Shown piece after piece: positions 36,288 through 45,356 of a stretch of 64,000 nucleotides of DNA (the first letter of the stretch is position 1; each line of letters opens with the position of its first letter). The stretch comes from Streptomyces sp. V1I1 (lineage in GTDB: Bacteria > Actinomycetota > Actinomycetes > Streptomycetales > Streptomycetaceae): contig NZ_JAUSZH010000001.1 in the NCBI RefSeq assembly GCF_030817355.1, positions 5,890,501 through 5,954,500 of the forward strand, read 5' to 3'. Position numbers and translations under genes: made by a program. The notes below the pieces were generated by a model. It made no database searches. It was not told where the DNA came from and saw only the letters and a list, made by a program, of their open reading frames with translations.

Positions 36288-36373
36288 ACACTCCGGGTTG
36301 CCGCTTGTGAGCCTGTGAAACCCTTTCGGTCCCGCCCGAGGGCCGAGTCCCGGAGTCCCCGGGTCTTTTGGGT

Positions 36374-37384
36374 CTACGAGTTGAGCTCGGCCAGGACCCG
36401 GAGGGTGTGCGGGTCCGAGGCGGTCACCAGCAGGTCGGTGACCGGGCCCTTGCGCCACAGCTCCAGGCGTTCGGCGATCCGCTGCCGCGGTCCGACGAGT
36501 GAGATCTCGTCGGCGAAGGCGTCGGGGACGGCGAGTACGGCCTCCTCGCGGCGGCCGTCGGCGAACAGTTGCTGGATGCGCCCGGCCTCGGACGCGTATC
36601 CCATGCGCGCCATCAGGTCGGCGTGGAAGTTACGGGCCGCGTGGCCCATGCCGCCGATGTAGAAGCCGAGCATCGCCTTGACCGGGAGCAGCCCCTCGGC
36701 GACGTCGTCGCAGACCTTGGCGCGGGCCATCGGCGCGATCAGGAAGCCATCGGGCAGCTCGGTGAGGGAGGCCTCGTACACGTCCGTGCGCAGTGGCGAC
36801 CAGTACAACGGGAGCCAGCCGTCGGCGATGCGCGTCGTCTGGGAGATGTTCTTCGGCCCTTCGGCGCCCAGCAGGACGGGCAGTGAGGCACGCAGCGGAT
36901 GCGTGATGGGCTTGAGCGGTTTGCCCAGACCGCTGCCGTCCTCACCGGCGTACGGATGTGAGTGGAAGCGGCCCGCCAGCTCAACAGGGGCCTCGCGCCT
37001 GAGGACTTGGCGGATCACGTCCACGTACTCGCGGGTCGCCGTCAGCGGGCTCTTCGGGAAGGGGCGGCCGTACCAGCCCTCCACCACCTGCGGTCCCGAC
37101 AGGCCGAGCCCGAGCATCATCCGGCCGCCGGAGAGATGGTCCAGGGTGAGCGCGTGCATCGCGGTGGCGGTGGGTGTGCGGGCGGCCATCTGGGCCACCG
37201 CTGTGCCGAGCCGGATACGGGAGGTGTGCGCCGCGATCCAGGTGAGGGGGGTGAAGGCGTCGGAGCCCCAGGCCTCCGCGGTCCACACGGAGTCGTAGCC
37301 GAGCCGTTCGGCCTCGCGGGCGAGTTCCAGATGGCCGGGGTCGGGGCCGCGGCCCCAGTAGCCGAGAGCAAGGCCGAGTCGCAT
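36374..37384 (-). CDS. LLM-class F420-dependent oxidoreductase
   Basis: 336 residues, luciferase-like TIM barrel. N-terminal LGLALGYWGRGPDPGHLELAR, TAEAWGSDAFTPLTWIAA, LGTAVAQMAARTP, and LGLGLSGPQVVEGWYGRPF are hallmarks of the F420-binding LLM group. It transfers hydride to or from an unknown substrate. GGAGGGG precedes the ATG. A TTCTGAC-N5-GTCAG palindrome lies 25 bp upstream of the start, and a very similar one occurs before the MaoC hydratase at 48.3 kb, hinting at shared control with fatty or steroid acid metabolism. Confidence 0.85.
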   Translation of the reverse strand: MRLGLALGYWGRGPDPGHLELAREAERLGYDSVWTAEAWGSDAFTPLTWIAAHTSRIRLGTAVAQMAARTPTATAMHALTLDHLSGGRMMLGLGLSGPQVVEGWYGRPFPKSPLTATREYVDVIRQVLRREAPVELAGRFHSHPYAGEDGSGLGKPLKPITHPLRASLPVLLGAEGPKNISQTTRIADGWLPLYWSPLRTDVYEASLTELPDGFLIAPMARAKVCDDVAEGLLPVKAMLGFYIGGMGHAARNFHADLMARMGYASEAGRIQQLFADGRREEAVLAVPDAFADEISLVGPRQRIAERLELWRKGPVTDLLVTASDPHTLRVLAELNS

Positions 37385-37408
37385 ACCGGGTCCCCTCCAG
37401 CGGTACGT

Positions 37409-37425
37409 TTCTGACGGGGCGTCAG
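37409..37425. promoter_or_regulatory. TTCTGACGGGGCGTCAG palindrome before the LLM gene
   Basis: Six-bp arms CTGACG/CGTCAG around GGG. The related TTCTGACATGGCGTCAG lies at 48332-48348. Probably a TetR-type operator; the cognate regulator is unknown. Confidence 0.55.
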
Positions 37426-37432
37426 GGTACGG

Positions 37433-37468
37433 CAACGGCCCCCCGCCCGGAAGGGCGAGGGGCCGTTG
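37433..37468 (-). terminator. terminator hairpin after the DUF5336 gene
   Basis: CAACGGCCCC...CGCCC and GGGCGAGGGGCCGTTG pair around GGAA, 28 bp after the stop of the minus-strand DUF5336 gene. Confidence 0.65.
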
Positions 37469-37495
37469 AACGACCGTGTGCGTCAGTCGCGCGCG

Positions 37496-38293
37496 TCAGC
37501 CGCGCTGGATACCCGAGGTGTCCTGCAGGACGCCACGGCGGCCGTCCTGCGTCTGGGCGATGAGGCCCGGACCGCGCTGCTCGACCGCGAGGTACCAGGT
37601 GCCCGGCGCGAGTTCGGCGATCGGGGTCGGTGAACCGTCCTCGCCGTACAGCGGACGGGCCACCGGAACCGCGAACCAGAACGGCGTGAAGTCGGCGGCG
37701 CCGCCGGCCTGCTGCGGCGCCGCCGGTGCCTGCTGCTGACCCGGCTGCGGCTGGGCGCCGTACGGCTGGGGCTGACCCGGCTGCGCACCGTAGGGCTGCT
37801 GCTGGGCGCCCGGGTAGCCGTAGCCGGCTCCGGGGACGCCCGGCTGCGCGCCGTACGGGGTCGCCGCGGGCTTCGGGGCGCCGATGAGGGCGGCCTGGAG
37901 GGCCGGGACGAGCGGAGTGGCGACCGCGGCGCCGACCAGCAACAGGCTCGCGATCAAGCCGAGGATGAGCGCACCGCCCGCGTCCTCCGCCTCGAACATC
38001 CACATGAGGATGACCCAGGCGGAAGCGGCGGTGAGCGCGACACCGAGCTGTCCGAGGTCCAGACCCGCGACCTTGCGGGGCTGGGGCAGCCCGCGGTTGA
38101 CCACGATCAGCGCTGCGCCGACCACGCCGGGGAAGTAGCTGCCCCACCCCATCGGCGAGAACTCCCAGGTGTTCGGGACAGCGTCGCAGAGGGAGCCGGA
38201 GCAGTCGCTCGTGTTGAGGAACGAGGCGATGAACAGCAGGACCGCTGCTCCGATCACCACGCCGTCACCTCGGGTCAGGGAGCGGATGTTCAC
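37496..38293 (-). CDS. DUF5336 membrane protein
   Basis: 265 residues from GTG 38293, chosen because GAAGGA lies seven bases before it, while the ATG 27 bp upstream has no ribosome site. Four membrane helices (about 12-30, 50-65, 78-98, 105-130), a Pro/Gly/Gln/Tyr-rich flexible region with YGAQPG repeats (about 140-195) and a C-terminal beta domain (PLYGEDGSPTPIAELAPGTWYLAV, QDGRRGVLQDTSGIQ). The family is found in actinobacteria; function unknown, possibly envelope stress or wall related. Confidence 0.82.
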   Translation of the reverse strand: MNIRSLTRGDGVVIGAAVLLFIASFLNTSDCSGSLCDAVPNTWEFSPMGWGSYFPGVVGAALIVVNRGLPQPRKVAGLDLGQLGVALTAASAWVILMWMFEAEDAGGALILGLIASLLLVGAAVATPLVPALQAALIGAPKPAATPYGAQPGVPGAGYGYPGAQQQPYGAQPGQPQPYGAQPQPGQQQAPAAPQQAGGAADFTPFWFAVPVARPLYGEDGSPTPIAELAPGTWYLAVEQRGPGLIAQTQDGRRGVLQDTSGIQRG

Positions 38294-38443
38294 GTAAAAG
38301 TCCTTCGTCGGTCGTCTCATCGGGGGCGGTCGTCGCTGCCGCCGGTGTGGCGGTGTTCACGGCGCGGAGCTCGGGGGTGACTCCCCATCGTAGAGGTGAA
38401 TCTATCGTCTGCCCGCTCCGGCCGTCTGCCGGGTATCGCACTG

Positions 38444-39400
38444 TTACCTCTGGAGGTAACTGCCGATCCCGTCCGCGATTCCCTGCGCCGCTTTCTGCCG
38501 CCAGCTCGAACTCTTCAGCAGGACGGCGTCTTTCGGGTCACGCATATTGCCGCATTCGATGAACACCTTGGGCACGGTGGACAGATTCAGGCCGCCGAGA
38601 TCCTCGCGTACGTCCAACCCGGTGCCGCCGCCGACGTAGTTGGAGGGGGCGCTGCCGGTCGCGCGTACGAACTTTCCGGCGATCCGCTCGCCGAGGTCGC
38701 GGGACGGGGCGACAATCTTCGCGGTGTCCGCCGCACCGCCCTTGACCAGGGCGGGAAGGATGACGTGGAAGCCGCGGTTGCCGACGCCCGAGCCGTCCGC
38801 GTGGACGGAGACGACCGCGTCGGCCCCGGCCTTGTTGCCGATCCGCGCCCGTTCGTCCACGCAAGGACCGAACGGACGATCGTTGGTATGGGTGAATTTG
38901 ACCGTTGCACCCTGCTTCTCGAGCAGCATGCGAAGACGTTGTGAAACATCGAAGGTGAATTCGGCTTCGGTGTAGCCGCCGTTGGTGGCAGTGCCCGTCG
39001 TGTCGCATTCCTTGCGATTGGTTCCGATATCCACGAGTTTATTGATTTCGCTCGTGTGCCGGAAATTTCCGGGGTTGTGCCCCGGGTCGACGACCACGAC
39101 CTTGCCGGCCAGTGGCCCCGACGTGCTCCCTTTCGAGGGCGTGGGTGAGGGCGCGGCCGAAGCGGCGGGGGAGGGGGCGGACGGCGAAGGCAATGGGCCA
39201 GGTCCCGGCTTGCCGGCGGTGGTCTGCCGGCTCGGCACCGGCGGCACCTTCGGAGGCTCGTTGTCCTCCGGGCCGCCAATCGCCTTCCAGACCAGCCACC
39301 CCGCCAGGGCGGTCGGCACCAGCGCGGCGATCGCGATGGTCAGATTGCCGCGGCCGGTGCGGCGCGGACGGGTGGAGGGCTGGTTCTCGTCGTACGACAC
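38444..39400 (-). CDS. N-acetylmuramoyl-L-alanine amidase (Amidase_3), membrane-anchored
   Basis: 318 residues from GTG 39400. One N-terminal membrane helix (LTIAIAALVPTALAGWLVW), a Pro/Ser-rich linker, then an Amidase_3 zinc hydrolase domain (about 105-318): VVVDPGHNPG (first His ligand), EAEFTFDVSQRLRMLLEKQG (Glu), VSVHADGSG (second His) and FIECGNM with the catalytic Glu. Two Cys near the insert may form a disulfide. Cleaves the peptide from glycan in the wall. The start codon has only a weak ribosome site. Confidence 0.88.
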   Translation of the reverse strand: MSYDENQPSTRPRRTGRGNLTIAIAALVPTALAGWLVWKAIGGPEDNEPPKVPPVPSRQTTAGKPGPGPLPSPSAPSPAASAAPSPTPSKGSTSGPLAGKVVVVDPGHNPGNFRHTSEINKLVDIGTNRKECDTTGTATNGGYTEAEFTFDVSQRLRMLLEKQGATVKFTHTNDRPFGPCVDERARIGNKAGADAVVSVHADGSGVGNRGFHVILPALVKGGAADTAKIVAPSRDLGERIAGKFVRATGSAPSNYVGGGTGLDVREDLGGLNLSTVPKVFIECGNMRDPKDAVLLKSSSWRQKAAQGIADGIGSYLQR

Positions 39401-39423
39401 CCTCGCGATGCTAGCGGGACGGC

Positions 39424-40074
39424 TCAGATCCCCGGCCCTGTACGCCGCAGGACGCGCAGCGAGTCGGTCGCCGAGACCTCGGTGAACGCGCCGGACGCGA
39501 GTGCCCGGAGGTAGACGCGGTACGGGGCCTGGCCGGTCCACTCGTCGACCGGGTCGGGGAAGACGTCGTGGATCACCAGCAGGCCGCCGTCGGCGACGTG
39601 CGGCGCCCAGCCCTCATAGTCGCCGCCCGCGTGCTCGTCGGTGTGGCCGCCGTCTATGAACACCAGGCTGAGCGGTGTGCCCCAGACCCGCGCCACCTGC
39701 GGGGAGCGGCCGACGACCGCGATGACGTGCTCCTCCAGACCGGCCTTGTGCAGGGTCCGGCGGAAGGTGGGCAGCGTGTCCATGCGGCCGATCTCGGGGT
39801 CCACGGTCTCCGGGTCGTGGTAGTCCCAGCCCGGCTGCTGCTCCTCGCTGCCCCGGTGGTGGTCGACCGTGACGGCCGTCGTGCCCGCCTCGCGGGCGGC
39901 GTCGGCGAGCAGGATCGTCGAGCGCCCGCAGTACGTGCCGACCTCGAGCAGCGGCAGCCCGAGCGCGCCCGCCTCCGCCGCGGCCGCGTACAGGGCGAGC
40001 CCTTCCCCTACGGGCATGAAGCCCTTGGCCGCCTCGAAGGCGGCGAGGGTCTCCGGCTTGGGGGCGGCGGCCAT
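39424..40074 (-). CDS. class I SAM-dependent methyltransferase (Methyltransf_24 type)
   Basis: 216 residues, ATG 40074 preceded by a perfect CCAGGAGGAAC. LLEVGTYCGRSTILLADAA (SAM loop), TVDHHRGSEEQQPGW, VIAVVGRSPQVAR and SLVFIDGGHTDEHAGGDYEGW, LLVIHDVFPDPVDEW: the cluster of His/Asp residues is typical of metal-assisted methyltransferases related to cephalosporin hydroxylase-type folds. Substrate unknown. Directly downstream of (and possibly co-transcribed from) the region of the broken HATPase gene and 23 bp before the amidase start. Confidence 0.82.
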   Translation of the reverse strand: MAAAPKPETLAAFEAAKGFMPVGEGLALYAAAAEAGALGLPLLEVGTYCGRSTILLADAAREAGTTAVTVDHHRGSEEQQPGWDYHDPETVDPEIGRMDTLPTFRRTLHKAGLEEHVIAVVGRSPQVARVWGTPLSLVFIDGGHTDEHAGGDYEGWAPHVADGGLLVIHDVFPDPVDEWTGQAPYRVYLRALASGAFTEVSATDSLRVLRRTGPGI

Positions 40075-40116
40075 GGTTCCTCCTGGTCGTACGGGGTGTC
40101 CGGCCGCCATCGTGCC

Positions 40117-40400
40117 TCACACGTCGCACTCGAACCACATCGTCTTGCCTCCGGGGAGCGGCACCGTGCCCCAGCGGTCGGTCACGGCCTCGACAAGGAG
40201 CAGCCCCCGCCCGCCCTCGTCGAGCTCGTCGCCTCTGCACTCGGGGCGCACCGGCCGGGGACAGTGCGGGTGCTCGTCGGAGACCTCGACCCGCAGTCCG
40301 TCCGGCCGTCGCAGGATGAGCAGCGTGCAGCGCCTGCCGGGCACATGCTGTACGACATTGGCGACCAGCTCGGTCAGGGCCAGCTCGGCGGCGTCGGTCG
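40117..40400 (-). pseudogene. HATPase_c regulator, 5' end deleted
   Basis: Minus strand encodes the N-box AAELALTELVANVVQHVPG, VEVSDEHP and GGRGLLLVEAVTDRWG of a GHKL ATPase like that at 9938. The first 40 or so residues and the start codon are missing; similarity stops near 40400, exactly where the divergent DUF5753 fragment begins. Compare the intact divergent pair at 9938-11248: the same gene order there shows what was lost here. Confidence 0.8.
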
Positions 40401-40401
40401 T

Positions 40402-40934
40402 TCCAGGCTCAGCTAGTGGATGGGCTGTTGCAGACGGAGGCGTACGCGCGGGCGGTGCTGGGCGTCCGGACCGACGAGAATCTCGACGCGAAGGTGGCTG
40501 CTCGGATGGAGCGGCAGCGCATTCTGGAGCGCGAGAACCCGCCACTGAGCTGGGTGGTGCTGAGCGAGGCCGTACTGCATCAGGAGATCGGCGGCCGGGA
40601 CGTCATGCGGAATCAACTCGCCCACTTGTTGGGTCTGCGTGGGCGGGAGTGGGTGCAGGTGCAGATCCTGCCCTTTGAGGCGGGCGCCCATGCCGGGCTG
40701 CCGGGCTCGTTCACCGTCCTGCGATTCGAGGGCGACCCGGATCTCGTCTATACCGAGGACTTCGTCCAGGGCCATATGACGGCCAATCCGCAAGCTCTCA
40801 GGGAGGGTTCGCTCCGTTACGATCACTTGCAGGCCGCCGCGCTCTCCGAGGAGGATTCGGCGGCACTGATCGCCCGCGTAATGGAGGAACGTTATGGACA
40901 CCATCCAGGACCTGACGGGCGCACGGTGGCGTAA
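40402..40934 (+). pseudogene. XRE/DUF5753 regulator, N-terminal half deleted
   Basis: The frame from FQAQLVDGLLQTEAYAR onward is a DUF5753 domain (AVLGVRTDENLDAKVAARM, PLSWVVLSEAVLHQEIGG, LPFEAGAHAGLPGSF) ending at 40934. The XRE helix-turn-helix, start and promoter are absent. A GTG at 40416 could start translation of the remaining domain, but without DNA-binding function. Overlaps the following DUF397 gene by 41 bp. Confidence 0.8.
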
Positions 40935-41169
40935 GTCGTCGTACAGCTCCGACACCGGCGGCGCCTGCATCGAGTGCGCGCCGCTCGGTGCGACCACCTG
41001 GCGTAAGTCGACGTACAGCGGCGACACCGGCGGCCAGTGCGTCGAGGTCGCCCCCCAGCCCTGCCGTATCGCCGTCCGCGACTCCAAGAACCCCGACGGC
41101 CCCGCCCTTGCCGTCACCCCCGCCGCCTTCGCGGCCTTCGTCACGGCCGCCGCCGAGGGCGGCCTCTGA
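40894..41169 (+). CDS. DUF397 protein (two units)
   Basis: 91 residues, with WRKSSYSSDTGGACIECA and WRKSTYSGDTGGQCVEVA units followed by IAVRDSKNPDGPALAVT. Closely related to the copy at 11223, showing the two loci are paralogous. The gene is intact, although its regulator partner has lost its DNA-binding half and its promoter, so it may be silent or transcribed through from elsewhere. Confidence 0.87.
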   Translation: MDTIQDLTGARWRKSSYSSDTGGACIECAPLGATTWRKSTYSGDTGGQCVEVAPQPCRIAVRDSKNPDGPALAVTPAAFAAFVTAAAEGGL

Positions 41170-41232
41170 GAGGCCTGATCCGGCGTTGGACTCTGCGGAG
41201 GGCGCGCTGTGCACGCCCTCCGCTGTCCTAAA

Positions 41233-41637
41233 TCACTTCTTCTTCTCCAGGCAGACCACATACGCCGTCAGGCTGGAGTTGTTTTCCTGGTGTGTCGCCG
41301 AGACGGCCCAGCCGGTCGCGCTGGTTCCGTTGGCGGCGGGGTCGCCGTTGGCGTCGATGGGGTACGAGTCCGTGAGGTAGGCGGTGGCAGCATCGGTGAA
41401 GTTGGTGAGGCCGCCGCCGCCAACCGCGGTCGCGTCGGTCGGGCACTGGACCCATGCGGTCACATTCTGGTTCGGAACCAGGGTCATGGGTTCGCCGACG
41501 TAGGTTTTCGCGACCACCTTGCCGTTCTTGTCGGATCCGTCCGTATCCGGATCGTCGGCCGCGTAGGCCGTGGACGCCATGCCAGTCGCGAGCATCATCG
41601 GGACGCTCGCCAGAGCGAGAACTATGGAGCGCTTCAA
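41233..41637 (-). CDS. small secreted protein, unrecognised
   Basis: 134 residues from TTG 41637, which has AGGAGG seven bases upstream (no better start). Signal peptide KRSIVLALASVPMMLATGMAS with cleavage after AYA. Mature part of about 107 residues contains YVGEPMTLVPNQNVTAWVQC, GGGGLTNFTDAATAYLTDSY and WAVSATHQENNSSLTAYVVC, with two Cys that probably pair. It resembles short Streptomyces secreted proteins of unknown function. Transcribed alone, facing the DUF397 gene. Confidence 0.75.
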   Translation of the reverse strand: MKRSIVLALASVPMMLATGMASTAYAADDPDTDGSDKNGKVVAKTYVGEPMTLVPNQNVTAWVQCPTDATAVGGGGLTNFTDAATAYLTDSYPIDANGDPAANGTSATGWAVSATHQENNSSLTAYVVCLEKKK

Positions 41638-41893
41638 CTCCAGACCTCCTGTCAGGGGTCGATACCCGATCCGCAATCTGTAGCGGATCGATCACCTAGT
41701 GTGTAGCTAAAGGCGTATATGGCCGATTTGCCATTGCGCGGGACCGAATGGGTGAGGGGGAGCTCTTCCGGTCGTGGTCGTCCTGGTGCCCGGCCCGCAG
41801 CCGCGACCATCGAACGCCGGAGAGCGGCCCCCGCGGCAACCAATCCGGTGCGGGCCTACCCCAAGAACCTCCTGATCTGACCTACCGTCAGAT

Positions 41894-41907
41894 TGAAACG
41901 TGTTCTA
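41894..41907. promoter_or_regulatory. KstR-type operator before the fused acyl-CoA dehydrogenase
   Basis: TGAAACGTGTTCTA, exact match to TnnAACnnGTTnnA, ending 11 bp before the ATG. A repressor bound there would cover the transcription start. The remaining 41638-41893 stretch shows no gene. Confidence 0.78.
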
Positions 41908-41918
41908 GTCTGCCGCCC

Positions 41919-44072
41919 ATGGGCATCGGAATTACGCAAGAGCAGCGGGAGTTGGCCCGGTCCGTCCGCGGCTGGCTCGGGCGTGCCGTGCCCCCCGCGG
42001 CCGTACGAAAGGTGCTCGACGCGACCAACGGCGGGGCCGGGGGACGGCCCGGCTACTGGGACGGTGCGGCCGAGCAGGGGCTGCTCGGGGTGCATCTGGC
42101 CGAGGAGCACGGCGGCGGGGGCGGGGCGATCCTCGATCTCGTCGTCGTCCTGGAGGAGACGGGCCGGGCCGCGCTGCCGGGGCCGTATCTGAGCAGCGTG
42201 CTCGCATCCGCCGTGCTGGCCCGCGCCGGCCGGGCCGATCTGGCGGCCGCGCTCGCGGGAGGGGAGCGCATCGCGGCCGTCGCGCTCGGTCCCGGGACGC
42301 TCACCGCCACCCGGACTCAGGACGGCTACCGGCTCGACGGCACCGCCCCGCCCGTCCTCGGCGCCGGGCACGCCGATCTGCTCGTACTCGAAACCCCGAC
42401 AGGTTGGCTCGCGGTCGACGCGGATGCGTTCACCGTCCGCGTGCACGAGAGCGCCGACCCGACCCGGCCCACCGCCGAGGTCACCGCGCACGGCGTGACC
42501 GTGCCCCGGGACCGTGTGCTGGACATCGACACCGCTCTCGTACGGGACCTCGCCTGCGTGCTGTACGCGGCCGAAGCGTGCGGCACGGCTGCCTGGGCGC
42601 TGCACACCGCCACCGAGTACGCGAAGGTGCGCGAACAGTTCGGGCGGCCCATCGGGCAGTTCCAGGCGGTCAAGCATCTGTGCGCCGACATGCTGGTGCG
42701 CCTCGAGCAGGCGCGGGCACTGGCGTGGGACGCGGCACGCGCGGTGGACGCCGGTGCCGGCGTACGCGGCCTGGTGGCCTCGCTCGCCGCGGGAACCGCG
42801 CTGGACGCCGCGTACACCTGCGCCAAGGACTGCATCCAGGTGCTCGGCGGGATCGGCTTCACCTGGGAGCACGACGCGCATCTGTATCTGCGCCGGGCCC
42901 TGGTCGCGCGGCAGCTGCTGGGGCCCGGCGACAGCCACCGGCTGCGGGCGGTCCGGCTCGCGGCGGGCGGGGCGCGGCGCGAGCTGCGGCTGGAGTTGCC
43001 GGCGGAGGCGGAGACGTACCGGACACCGGCCCGGACGGCCGTAGAGGGGGTCCGGGGTCTCGACCCGGCCGCCGCCCGCCGTGCCCTCGCCCCCACCGGG
43101 TACGCCGCCCCGCACCTCCCGAAACCGTACGGCCTGGACGCCACGGCGGTCCAACAGCTCGTCGTGCAGGAGGAGTTACTGGCCGCCGGGGTGAAGGTGA
43201 GCGACCTCGGGATCGCGACCTGGGTGGTGCCTTCGCTCATCGCGTACGGGACCCCGGCCCAGCAGGAACGCTTCCTGCGGCCGACCCTGCGCGGCGAGGT
43301 GCTGTGGTGCCAGCTCTTCTCCGAACCCGGCGCCGGATCGGACCTGGCGAGCCTGAGCACGAAGGCCGAGCGGACCGAGGACGGCTGGCGGATCACCGGG
43401 CAGAAGGTGTGGACGAGCGCCGCGCTCCAGGCCGACTACGGGATCCTGCTCGCCCGCACCGACCCTGGCGCGCCCAAGCACAAAGGGCTCACCTACTTCG
43501 TCGTCGACATGAAGCGGACGGACGGCATCGACATCCGGCCGCTCAAGGAGATCACCGGGGAATCCCTCTTCAACGAGGTGTACTTCGACGGGGCGCTGCT
43601 CCCGCACGACGCCGTGGTCGGGCAGGTCGACGACGGCTGGAAAGTCGCCCGCAACACCCTTGGCAATGAACGCGTCCACATGGCCGATCAGTTGACCTTC
43701 GACACGGGTCTCGAAGCGCTGCTCGCGCGGGCGCCCGGTCTGGACGGCGCGTACCGCGTGCGCATCGGGGCGCTGGCCGCCGAGGCGCACGCCCTCGCCT
43801 GCATCGGTCTGCGGACCACCATGCAGCAGGTGTCCGGACTCGAACCGGGCGCGGGCGCGTCCGTGCGCAAGCTCGTCCAGACCGTCCACCAGCAGAAGAT
43901 CGCGGAGCTCGCCCTCGAACTGCTCGGTCCCGAGGGCGCGTTGCGCGAAGGCGCGGGGGAGCGGGCCGTGCACGGCTTCCTCATGTCGCGCTGCCTCACC
44001 ATCGCCGGCGGTACCACGCAGGTCCAGCTGAATGTCGTCGCCGAGCGCATCCTCGGCCTCCCGCGGGACTGA
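41919..44072 (+). CDS. fused two-domain acyl-CoA dehydrogenase (FadE34/ChsE3-like)
   Basis: 717 residues, matching the roughly 711 of mycobacterial FadE34, a tandem fusion of two acyl-CoA-dehydrogenase chains. The N-half (about 1-345) keeps TEYAKVREQFGRPIGQFQAVKHLCADM and IQVLGGIGFTWEHDAHLYLRR. The C-half (about 370-717) has FSEPGAGSDLASLSTKAE (FAD binding), WRITGQKVWTSAA and SRCLTIAGGTTQVQLNVVAERILGLPRD. ChsE-type enzymes normally need two different subunits; here both are in one chain. Introduces the alpha-beta double bond in steroid side-chain CoA thioesters. KstR-type operator directly upstream; thiolase-like gene 30 bp downstream. Confidence 0.87.
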   Translation: MGIGITQEQRELARSVRGWLGRAVPPAAVRKVLDATNGGAGGRPGYWDGAAEQGLLGVHLAEEHGGGGGAILDLVVVLEETGRAALPGPYLSSVLASAVLARAGRADLAAALAGGERIAAVALGPGTLTATRTQDGYRLDGTAPPVLGAGHADLLVLETPTGWLAVDADAFTVRVHESADPTRPTAEVTAHGVTVPRDRVLDIDTALVRDLACVLYAAEACGTAAWALHTATEYAKVREQFGRPIGQFQAVKHLCADMLVRLEQARALAWDAARAVDAGAGVRGLVASLAAGTALDAAYTCAKDCIQVLGGIGFTWEHDAHLYLRRALVARQLLGPGDSHRLRAVRLAAGGARRELRLELPAEAETYRTPARTAVEGVRGLDPAAARRALAPTGYAAPHLPKPYGLDATAVQQLVVQEELLAAGVKVSDLGIATWVVPSLIAYGTPAQQERFLRPTLRGEVLWCQLFSEPGAGSDLASLSTKAERTEDGWRITGQKVWTSAALQADYGILLARTDPGAPKHKGLTYFVVDMKRTDGIDIRPLKEITGESLFNEVYFDGALLPHDAVVGQVDDGWKVARNTLGNERVHMADQLTFDTGLEALLARAPGLDGAYRVRIGALAAEAHALACIGLRTTMQQVSGLEPGAGASVRKLVQTVHQQKIAELALELLGPEGALREGAGERAVHGFLMSRCLTIAGGTTQVQLNVVAERILGLPRD

Positions 44073-44102
44073 ACGAGACTGCACAAGACTGAAGGGGACA
44101 GC

Positions 44103-45293
44103 ATGAAGGCGTACATCGTCGGCGTCGGGATGACGAAGTTCGAGAAGCCCGAGTCGAGGGACTGGCAGTACTGGGACATGGCGAGGGAAGCGGGCGGCCA
44201 GGCGCTCGCGGACGCCGGGATCTCCTACGAGCAGGTGCAGCAGGTCCCGGTCGGCTACTGCTTCCAGACCTCGACGGCAGGCCAGCGGGCGGCGTACGAA
44301 CTCGGTCTGACCGGCGTCCCCGTCTACAACGTGAACAACAACTGCGCGACCGGCGCGACCGCGTTGATGATGGCGCGGCAGTTCGTCGAGGGCGGCATCA
44401 GCGACTGCGTACTGGCGCTCGGCTTCGAGAAGATGACGCGCGGGGCCCTGGGGGAGGGCTCCGACGGCGGGGCGTTCGAGACCTCGCCGGTCGCGCGCCA
44501 CTACGGCGTGATGGCGGCCGGGCACGGCTTCGAGATGTCCCCGCCCACCGCGCAGATCTTCGGGAACGCGGCGCGCGAGCACATGGAGCGGTACGGCACG
44601 ACGGAGGCGCAGCTCGCCGCCGTCGGCGCCAAGAACCACAGGCACTCTGCGAGCAACCCCAACGCCCAGTTCCAGGACGCCTACTCGGTCGACGAGATCC
44701 TCGCCGCGAAGACGATCCACCGGCCGCTCACCAAGCTCCAGTGTTCGCCCACCTCCGACGGGTCGGCCGCCGCGGTCGTCGTCTCCGAGCGGTTCCTCGT
44801 CCAGCACGGGCTGCACGAGAATGCCGTGGAGATCGCGGCCCAGGCGATGACCACCGACACCGAGGAGTCCTTCGCCTCCGGCTCCTGCATCGACGTCGTC
44901 GGCAGGCCGATGTCGCGGGCGGCCGCCCGGCAGGTATTCGAGGACTCGGGGCTCGGCATCGAGGACGTCGACGTCATCGAGCTGCACGACTGCTTCTCCG
45001 TCAACGAGCTCCTCACCTACGAGGCGCTGGGCATGTGCGCGGACGGCGAGTCCGGGAAGCTGGTGGAGAGCGGGGCGACGACCTACGGCGGCCGGTGGGT
45101 GGTCAACCCCTCGGGCGGCCTGATCTCCAAGGGGCATCCGCTGGGCGCGACCGGGCTGGCCCAGGCCGCCGAGCTGGTGTGGCAGTTGAGGGGGGAGGCG
45201 GGCGCGCGGCAGGTGGCGGCCGCGCGGGTGGGGCTGGCGCACAACATCGGGCTCGGTGGGGCGGCGGTGGTCACGCTGCTGCGAAGGTCCTAG
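44103..45293 (+). CDS. lipid-transfer protein / SCP-x-type thiolase
   Basis: 396 residues. Thiolase-fold with nucleophile Cys81 in [14 protein letters not shown], His in [10 protein letters not shown] and HDCFSVNEL replacing the usual NEAFA. This is the SCP2-thiolase group called lipid-transfer proteins in actinobacteria (Ltp). Members cleave branched or steroid 3-ketoacyl-CoA or act as retro-aldolases with a DUF35 partner. No DUF35/MaoC partner is adjacent, favouring thiolase activity. In the same operon as the FadE34-like gene (30-bp spacing), giving the dehydrogenation and cleavage steps together. Confidence 0.85.
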   Translation: MKAYIVGVGMTKFEKPESRDWQYWDMAREAGGQALADAGISYEQVQQVPVGYCFQTSTAGQRAAYELGLTGVPVYNVNNNCATGATALMMARQFVEGGISDCVLALGFEKMTRGALGEGSDGGAFETSPVARHYGVMAAGHGFEMSPPTAQIFGNAAREHMERYGTTEAQLAAVGAKNHRHSASNPNAQFQDAYSVDEILAAKTIHRPLTKLQCSPTSDGSAAAVVVSERFLVQHGLHENAVEIAAQAMTTDTEESFASGSCIDVVGRPMSRAAARQVFEDSGLGIEDVDVIELHDCFSVNELLTYEALGMCADGESGKLVESGATTYGGRWVVNPSGGLISKGHPLGATGLAQAAELVWQLRGEAGARQVAAARVGLAHNIGLGGAAVVTLLRRS

Positions 45294-45356
45294 GTCCACG
45301 GGGCCGTGGCCAGTACATCGATGTCCGGATGTATGGGCCGCACGACGCCTGAGACC

